Source: Rubinisphaera margarita (GTDB taxonomy: Bacteria > Planctomycetota > Planctomycetia > Planctomycetales > Planctomycetaceae). From it: a DNA stretch of 64,000 nt. The translations under genes and the position numbers were made by a program. The notes beneath the pieces are model-generated. The model did not search any database. It saw only the letters and a program-made list of their open reading frames with translations, and had not been told where the DNA came from. Each line of letters begins with the position of its first letter. The first letter of the stretch is position 1. Of this stretch, positions 57,144 to 64,000 are shown in pieces. Location of the stretch: NCBI RefSeq assembly GCF_022267515.1, contig NZ_JAKFGB010000007.1:1-64000 (forward strand), given 5' to 3'.

Positions 57144-57374
57144 ATGATTACACGTGTTCCATTCGATGACGTCGGCCAGTTGGCCCGTCGTAAAGCGAGG
57201 CTGTTCGACGGGCTGGGCGATCCCATCGACATCGAGTCTGATGACGCCTTCGTTGTGATGTTCAACCTCACTGCTGAGTGGGAGCTGAACGTCCTGGTGG
57301 ATGAGCACGACAAGCTGAGAGGCTACGAGCTCCAATACCGGAAAACCGAGCATCGTTTGATTCTGCCTGTCTGA
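57144..57374 (+). CDS. Small hypothetical protein of the element
   Basis: 76 residues (MITRVPFDDVGQLARRKARLF...KTEHRLILPV). GGAAGGA precedes the ATG, which supports translation. No motif recognised. It sits between the Rep-like and the excisionase-like gene, in the same direction, so it may be part of the element's replication or excision module. Confidence 0.6.
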   Translation: MITRVPFDDVGQLARRKARLFDGLGDPIDIESDDAFVVMFNLTAEWELNVLVDEHDKLRGYELQYRKTEHRLILPV

Positions 57375-57416
57375 AGTCAGGCTTCTTCTGTTTTTTTCGT
57401 TGAGAAAGGATTCTCC

Positions 57417-57620
57417 ATGTCAGTCGTTGTTGGTCGTATTCACGCTGAGGAAGCTTACAGCAAGGAATTGCTGCTCAAGCTGCTTGGCATTTCGCAGAAG
57501 TTTTGGGATAAGATGCTCGATGAAGGCTTGCCCTTCACGCGGATTGGGCACACGCGCTGGGTGACTGGCGAGGCTGTGCTCAACTATCTGCATCGCAACG
57601 CAGAGAGGAAGCCGGAGTGA
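57417..57620 (+). CDS. Excisionase-like DNA-binding protein (HTH_17 type)
   Basis: 67 residues: LLLKLLGISQKFWDKMLDEGLPFTRIGHTRWVTGEAVLNYLHRN. This matches the winged-helix HTH_17/excisionase pattern (helix-turn-helix, then 'G..RWV.GE.VL.YL'). GAAAGGA lies before the ATG. Placed 36 bases upstream of the integrase in the same direction, it is the natural partner controlling excision. Confidence 0.8.
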   Translation: MSVVVGRIHAEEAYSKELLLKLLGISQKFWDKMLDEGLPFTRIGHTRWVTGEAVLNYLHRNAERKPE

Positions 57621-57656
57621 GGCTACGGAACTGATCAAAACAGAAAGAATTTGATC

Positions 57657-58955
57657 ATGGCCAGACCTCCAGAGATTGGAAGTATCCAGCTCTATCCTGA
57701 ACGCCCCTTGAGGCCGGCGGATCGAAATGGATTCGTCCTGAAGTTCTACTGTCCGTTGCGAAGGACTCGCATCCGCAAGAACTGCGGCACCCGTGACCGG
57801 CGTGAAGCCAAACGGGTGCTCAGGGAATGCCGCGAGCGTCTTCTCAATGGACAGTACGTTGCCTCCGGTGGTGCGATCACGGCAGCCCAGGAACAGGTGA
57901 TGCGTTTGTCTGCTCCTGAAGCCGTCGTGGAGACCATCGACCGGGGGAAGACCTGGCAGGATTGTTATGAGCGATATCGCAGACATCGGGCCACGCGAAC
58001 GCGAGAGATGTCTCTCACGCACGCGTTGTCCCGAATCTGTATCGCGGAACGGATTCTGAAGACATCGCTCAGAACGGAAGAGCTGTTCGTCAAGGAAGTC
58101 ATCAGCCTGGATAACCTCGAACTGCTGCAGGATCGTCTGCTGGCGGGTGTGGAGTGCCGATATCCCACTCGGTCTCCAAATACCGTCAACAGCATGCTGG
58201 CAGCAGTGATGGCGTTTATCCGGTACTGCTACAAACATGGATGGATTGAAGCGGTTCCTCCACTTGAGAAGCTGGAAACGCGAGACGTCATGAAAGGCCG
58301 TCCGATTACTGGCGAGGAGTTCGAGCGAATGCTCGGCGTTACTCCCACGGTCGTCGGTAAGAAATTCTCCCCGGAGTGGGAGTTCGCGTTGCGGGTTCTC
58401 TGGGAAAGCGGATTCCGCATCAGTGAGGCTATGGATTTCTCTTGGGATGATGATCAACGAATTCATCCCGTTTGGAGTCGGGCAGCTCACTCGACGATTA
58501 TCGTCCCGCCTTCGCAGAAGAACGGACGATTGCAGGAAATCCCAATGCTGCCAGGTCTGAAGCACCTTTTGCTGTCAGTCCCTGAGAAACGCCGCGAAGG
58601 ATTCGTGGTCAACGTTAGACTGAAGCAAAGACGCGGAGAACGATTGTCTGCCGACGCCGTCAGCAGAACAATCGCGAAGATTGGCAAGGAAGCCGGGGTG
58701 GTGGTGACGAAGGAGAACAAAGCGACTGGTGTGCGTGCCAAGTATGCCAGTGCTCACGATCTCCGTCGTGGGTGTGCGGCTCGACTGATCAATTCGGGGG
58801 TTTCCGCCGAAACGGTCAAGGTCGTCATGCGTCACGCGGACTTCGCAACCACCGAGAAGCATTATGGAGCAATTCGTTCCGCCCAGGCGGCGGGCGATGA
58901 GCTGCAGAAGAAGCTGATTGTCAGCGACAGCGAATCAGCATTAGCGGGGGGATAA
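57657..58955 (+). CDS. int: Phage-type tyrosine recombinase/integrase
   Basis: About 432 residues. The N-terminal part has a SAM-like core-binding region. The catalytic domain has GFRISEAMDFSWDD (R at about 255), HDLRRG (H, R at about 370), VMRHADFATTEKHYGAI (H and catalytic tyrosine at about 405), so the R-H-R-H-Y set is complete. The ATG at 57657 is chosen over a TTG at 57651. It sits right beside the tRNA-Arg, its likely target. Its TAA stop lies within the right G-rich repeat. Confidence 0.93.
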   Translation: MARPPEIGSIQLYPERPLRPADRNGFVLKFYCPLRRTRIRKNCGTRDRREAKRVLRECRERLLNGQYVASGGAITAAQEQVMRLSAPEAVVETIDRGKTWQDCYERYRRHRATRTREMSLTHALSRICIAERILKTSLRTEELFVKEVISLDNLELLQDRLLAGVECRYPTRSPNTVNSMLAAVMAFIRYCYKHGWIEAVPPLEKLETRDVMKGRPITGEEFERMLGVTPTVVGKKFSPEWEFALRVLWESGFRISEAMDFSWDDDQRIHPVWSRAAHSTIIVPPSQKNGRLQEIPMLPGLKHLLLSVPEKRREGFVVNVRLKQRRGERLSADAVSRTIAKIGKEAGVVVTKENKATGVRAKYASAHDLRRGCAARLINSGVSAETVKVVMRHADFATTEKHYGAIRSAQAAGDELQKKLIVSDSESALAGG

Positions 58956-58964
58956 ACGGGGGGA
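58945..58964 (+). repeat. Right G-rich 20-bp repeat, possible integrase arm site
   Basis: CGGGGGGATAAACGGGGGGA, same orientation as the left copy at 46868-46887 with 2 differences. It overlaps the last codons of the integrase gene. Confidence 0.6.
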
Positions 58965-59031
58965 CTCGATTTTTTCGATTTCTCGCTGAATCCCGCCCTC
59001 GTCGTAACCTGTTGCCATTTAAGGCTTTTGA

Positions 59032-59107
<76 letters not shown>

Positions 59108-59423
59108 GTGGCGAGGGCGTTTGCCTCGTGCAGGCGTAATATGGCAGATCTGGGGGCGGGTCGCAAGTCCGTGTGCTTCGGTTTTTTTGACAGTTCCTGG
59201 AGCTTTCTGTCCGGCCGGAATCATCGATAAATTCGGTGTGGTCGGGGCTCTCCGTGAGGACACGCAGGAAGGCGGGACGTTCGCGGCGAATGTGGCTTCC
59301 TGTTTTTTTCCGGGGAAGTTGGTCTGTTGAGGGTCTGAATGCTTACAATCGGGGGGCTCGCCCACTTTCGATTGTCCGGCCGTTCTCGCCGGGTCCGCTG
59401 ACGTTCTCTCTATCCGGCGAGCC
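59108..59423. other. Intergenic region between tRNA-Arg and channel gene
   Basis: About 315 bases. It holds the tRNA promoter (above) and, toward the right, the leader of the potassium channel gene with a TACAAT -10-like hexamer near 59344. No gene was seen. Confidence 0.45.
59138..59166 (-). promoter_or_regulatory. Probable tRNA-Arg promoter
   Basis: On the minus strand TTGCGA (59166-59161), 17 bases, then CATATT (59143-59138). Transcription would start about 25 bases before the tRNA 5' end. It lies outside the integrated element. Confidence 0.55.
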
Positions 59424-60500
59424 ATGACCTCAACTCTCAAGACCTCCGATCCCCTGCGAAAGATCGTGACCGGTCTGCTGCTGTTTGCGACGGTCAGCTT
59501 CGTAGCCGTGCTGGGCTACATCGCGCATGGATGGCAGGTCGATGATGCTGTGTACATGGTCATCATTACGATTTTTGGCGTTGGCTATGGGGAAGTGCAG
59601 CCGATCGAGTCGACCGGACTGCGAGGCCTGACAATCGCCGTGATTGTGGCCGGCTATGGAGCCGTGATTTATACGGTGGGCGGTTTTATGCAGATGCTCG
59701 TGGACGGCGAGATCAACAAGGCTTTGGGAGCACGTCGAATGACTCGGGAAATCACCAGTCTGGAAGATCACACCATTATCTGCGGCTTCGGTCGGATGGG
59801 GACGATTCTCGCTCGCGAGTTGCAGACAGCCGGAAAGCCGTTTGTGATCATCGATAACTGCGAAGAGCACATGCAGACCGCTCAGGATCTCGGCTATCTT
59901 GTGCTTCAGGGCGATGCCAGCGATGAGCATCTGTTGAGTCTGGCCCAGATCGAGAAGGCGTCGGTGCTGGCCTCGGTTCTGTCGGACGATGCGACGAATG
60001 TTTTCGTGACCATCACCGCTCGCGAGATGAATCCGTCGATCACGATTATCGCTCGTGGTGAGAACCCTCGAACGGAGCGGAAGCTGCTTGGCTGTGGAGC
60101 CGATCAGGTGGTGCTGCCGACGGCGATTGGAGCCTCCCGGATTGCTCAACTGATTCTGAGACCGACAGCCGAGAATCTGCTGGGAGATATTGCGAGCAAG
60201 CGGCACGTCAGCGATGAACTTCGTGAAGTTGGTCTGCAGTTCGAAGAGGTGCCCGTCCTCCCTTCCTCTCCGCTGGCCGGGAAGACGCTCAACGAGATCG
60301 AAGTTCGGGGAAACCACGGATTTCTGATCGTCGGGATTCGGAATCAGGAAGGGACGGCGATGCTAAACCCTCCGTCGGAAACCGTCCTCAACCCCGGCGA
60401 CATTGTTGTGATCCTGGGACATCATGACGACCTGCCGCAGGTGGCGCGGAAGTTCTCGCGTCCTGTAGAGACGATTAAGTATCGGGGTGCGTCCACTTGA
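59424..60500 (+). CDS. Potassium channel protein with RCK (TrkA-N and TrkA-C) domains
   Basis: 358 residues. Two transmembrane helices frame a pore with the filter IFGVGYGEV (the usual filter is TVGYGD). Then an RCK domain starting CGFGRMGTILARELQ (Rossmann glycine motif) and GDASDEHLLSLA, and a TrkA-C domain to the end (LPSSPLAGKTLNEIEV, NPGDIVVILG). A ligand-gated K+ channel of the MthK/Kch kind is the best assignment. It is the first gene to the right of the tRNA. No operon partner is seen on the same strand. Confidence 0.88.
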   Translation: MTSTLKTSDPLRKIVTGLLLFATVSFVAVLGYIAHGWQVDDAVYMVIITIFGVGYGEVQPIESTGLRGLTIAVIVAGYGAVIYTVGGFMQMLVDGEINKALGARRMTREITSLEDHTIICGFGRMGTILARELQTAGKPFVIIDNCEEHMQTAQDLGYLVLQGDASDEHLLSLAQIEKASVLASVLSDDATNVFVTITAREMNPSITIIARGENPRTERKLLGCGADQVVLPTAIGASRIAQLILRPTAENLLGDIASKRHVSDELREVGLQFEEVPVLPSSPLAGKTLNEIEVRGNHGFLIVGIRNQEGTAMLNPPSETVLNPGDIVVILGHHDDLPQVARKFSRPVETIKYRGAST

Positions 60501-60698
60501 GTGGAAGCCTTGCGGCGCGATGCGTTACGAGGTCGCGCGCTTTCGGCGCAACGACGCTGCGGCATGTGACCGTGCTGACAGGCTACCCATCGTCGATAGT
60601 GATGGCGACATCCATTCGGCGTCAGGATGCCGCCCCTACGAAATGGGGATTGGGAGCACTGCTGGACTAGCCAGCAGTGGCACGCCATCGGGTTGCGA

Positions 60699-62165
60699 CT
60701 AATTTGAGGTCGCGGCTGTGGACTTGCGGACGGCGTCGTACTCTGGATTGACGCATTTGTCGCCCCAGCGTTTGAGGACACAGCGAATGCCGACTTCGGA
60801 TTCCGGCTGCTGGCCCTGGTCGCCGGTTTCGACGATCCACTCCTGCAGCAGTTTGCGATGCCGTGTCAGTTCCTTCTGAAATTCGGGATCGTGAGCGAGA
60901 TTGTTGATCTCGTGGGGATCGTTCTCCAGATCGTAGAACTCTTCGGCTGGTTTCGTATCGCCGAAGAAGATCAGCTGAGTCTCATTCATCTCGCCGTCGG
61001 CCATCATCTGGCGGAACTTCTGCGAGACCTCCCAGGGGTCTTTGTAGCTGGGCTGCATATACGGGCGATCGGTCAGGTAATTGCGGAGGTACTTGAATCG
61101 AGGCGTGACCACGGCGCGGATCTTCTCGATCGTGTAATCGCAACGGTCGCGGGCGGCGACGAGGTACTCGCGCGGCTCGTAGTCTTTCGCGAGGAAGTCG
61201 CGACCTTCCATCGTTTCCGGCACTTCAATCCCGGAAGCGGCCAGCGAAGCGGCGGAAATATCGATGCCGGAGATGAGATCGTCGCGGACTTTGCCTGCGG
61301 TGATCCCCGGGCCGGCAACGATGAGTGGCATATGGATGCCCCCTTCGAACAGGAACTGCTTGTGACGATGCAGTTTCATGCCGTGATCACTGAAGAGGAA
61401 GATCAGCGTGTTGTCGTAGTAGCCGTCCCGCTTGAGGGCGTCGATAATTTCGCCGACCTGCTCATCGGTCTTCAGCAGGCAGTCGTAATGATGAGCAATT
61501 TCGTCGCGGACTTCTTTGACATCCGGGTAGTACGGCGGAACGGGAACATCAGCCGGATCGATGACGGACGGAGCCCTCTTGCCTAGTTTTCCGCCGCCAA
61601 GTTGAACCTGTCCAAAGAACGGCTGATCTTTCCCCTTCCCTGCCCAGCATTTGCCGGCGACCAGTGTTCCCGGTCCCCAGCCGCCACGGCTGCGTTCGAA
61701 GTCGTAGAATTCTTCCTTGCTCCATTCGAAGTTGTAGTCGTCTTTATTCCCCTCGTTGAACGTCCAGTAGCCGGCCTGACGGAAACGAATCGGAAGCGGC
61801 GTCGCACTTTCGGGCAACGCATTGCGATCGTACTCGCCCATCGATTGTCCCCGGAATGAGTCCCGGCAGCTGCGGTGATTGTGGGCTCCGATCGACGTCT
61901 GCATCATCCCGGTGATGATGGCCGAACGCGTTGCCGAACAGACGCCGGCCGGCGTGTAGAAGCGGGTGAACTTCGTGCCGCTCTCGGCGAGGGCATCGAT
62001 GTTTGGCGTCTCGATGAGCGTATCGCCGTAGCAGCTGAACCAGCCACTCACGTCTTCCAGATAAATCCAGAGAACGTTGGGACGATCGGCAGCATTCGCC
62101 GATGACACGCAGGATGCGACCAGAACAAGAGTGAGAAGAATGGTTTTCACGAGCGGCTCTTTCAT
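60699..62165 (-). CDS. Secreted sulfatase
   Basis: About 488 residues from the ATG at 62165 (MKEPLVKTILLTLVLVASCV), which gives a proper signal peptide; the longer upstream frame does not. Sulfatase N-terminus RPNVLWIYLEDVSGWFSCYGD and the formylglycine site CSATRS (cysteine type) at about 76 after the start. Then GPGITAGKVRDDL and EFYDLENDPHEINNLA close to the C-terminus, typical of planctomycete sulfatases. It would remove sulfate from polysaccharides after activation by a formylglycine-generating enzyme. The neighbouring sulfatase is upstream on the same strand. Confidence 0.95.
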   Translation of the reverse strand: MKEPLVKTILLTLVLVASCVSSANAADRPNVLWIYLEDVSGWFSCYGDTLIETPNIDALAESGTKFTRFYTPAGVCSATRSAIITGMMQTSIGAHNHRSCRDSFRGQSMGEYDRNALPESATPLPIRFRQAGYWTFNEGNKDDYNFEWSKEEFYDFERSRGGWGPGTLVAGKCWAGKGKDQPFFGQVQLGGGKLGKRAPSVIDPADVPVPPYYPDVKEVRDEIAHHYDCLLKTDEQVGEIIDALKRDGYYDNTLIFLFSDHGMKLHRHKQFLFEGGIHMPLIVAGPGITAGKVRDDLISGIDISAASLAASGIEVPETMEGRDFLAKDYEPREYLVAARDRCDYTIEKIRAVVTPRFKYLRNYLTDRPYMQPSYKDPWEVSQKFRQMMADGEMNETQLIFFGDTKPAEEFYDLENDPHEINNLAHDPEFQKELTRHRKLLQEWIVETGDQGQQPESEVGIRCVLKRWGDKCVNPEYDAVRKSTAATSN

Positions 62166-62209
62166 AGGCATGAGATCAGGGATCTTCGGCGACGTGCGGT
62201 GGACTTCGA

Positions 62210-63679
<1,470 letters not shown>

Positions 63680-63913
63680 TCGGAAGGCTTTCTATTGAAG
63701 GCGACGAGCTCGGCGAAAGTCGAAACTCGCGTGTCGCGGTCGAATTCGGAAACTTCAAGCCCGGACTCCCGGAATGGCTCCGGGGATCAGGCTTCTGCGA
63801 GGCCGAGACTTTGAATCGGACCGAAACCGTGATAGATATATGTCGATTCTCTGTTATGACCAAGGCTACGATTACCCCACCCACGGCTGATTTTCAAGAC
63901 ACCCGGATATTTC

Positions 63914-64000
63914 ATGCAAACGGCTGCCCGTCGATACTTCACTCATTTGATGACCGCGATCGGCCCGCTGATTGCGCTCGGGGTCGTGGTGATGCTGTTC
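63914..64000 (+). CDS. Membrane protein, N-terminus only (cut by window edge)
   Basis: From the ATG at 63914 the frame reads QTAARRYFTHLMTAIGPLIALG then VVVMLF, an N-terminal transmembrane helix preceded by arginines. It runs off the window, so the family cannot be told. It is divergent from the sulfatase gene, with a 234-base promoter region between them. Confidence 0.55.
   Translation, partial: MQTAARRYFTHLMTAIGPLIALGVVVMLF

Noticed and set aside
57420..58565. A 381-codon minus-strand frame over the integrase
   Set aside because: It overlaps the excisionase and integrase genes, which have recognisable domains and ribosome sites.

Overview
The window is typical planctomycete chromosome. 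It carries two giant surface proteins with the LESRxLL-type N-terminal motif, a DUF1592/DUF1552 gene pair, two sulfatases, two ECF sigma factor/Ser-Thr kinase pairs (one kinase fused to DUF1080 and TIGR03067-like domains) and MJ0042-type zinc-ribbon membrane proteins. The exact genus cannot be told from the sequence alone.

Layout. 1-12 kb: an IS5-like transposase scrap, then two minus-strand giant secreted proteins (a putative metallopeptidase/NPCBM/Calx-beta protein and a VWA/beta-helix protein) that share an FG-GAP-like module and a C-terminal tail. 12-17.6 kb: a plus-strand cytochrome-like DUF1592 protein and DUF1552 protein, followed by decayed copies of one DDE transposon. 17.7-27.1 kb: four zinc-ribbon membrane proteins in a row. 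27.3-30.1 kb: an ECF sigma factor and kinase on the minus strand. 30.2-32.3 kb: more remnants of the same transposon, with a clipped AbiEi-type antitoxin gene and a 5'-clipped VRR-NUC nuclease gene between them. 32.5-42.3 kb: a minus-strand surface-glycan/sugar-phosphate locus containing two unusual fusions (GtrA + ribulose-phosphate-epimerase-like; nucleotidyltransferase + histidine phosphatase), an AraD-like epimerase/aldolase, a GT2 glycosyltransferase and a sugar nucleotidylyltransferase. 42.9-46.6 kb: a second kinase/ECF pair and a secreted protein.

The main find is at 46736-59078: a complete type II-C CRISPR-Cas9 system lying inside what looks like a 12.3-kb integrative element in a tRNA-Arg(ACG) gene. 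An exact 18-bp direct repeat (CCTTCGGTTCCGTAGACC) flanks it, one copy being the tRNA anticodon region. Inside, in order, are a strong terminator, a G-rich 20-bp repeat, a 55-repeat/54-spacer array, cas2, cas1, cas9 (minus strand), a divergently transcribed tracrRNA with visible promoter, anti-repeat and terminator, a Rep-like replication initiator, a small protein, an excisionase-like protein, a tyrosine integrase, and a second copy of the G-rich repeat. The array and tracrRNA read on the plus strand, opposite to the cas genes, as in Neisseria-type II-C loci. All catalytic motifs of Cas9, Cas1 and the integrase are present, so the system looks functional and possibly mobile.

59.4-64 kb: chromosomal genes resume with a K+ channel (RCK type), two convergently placed neighbours on the minus strand (sulfatases), and the start of a membrane protein cut by the window edge.
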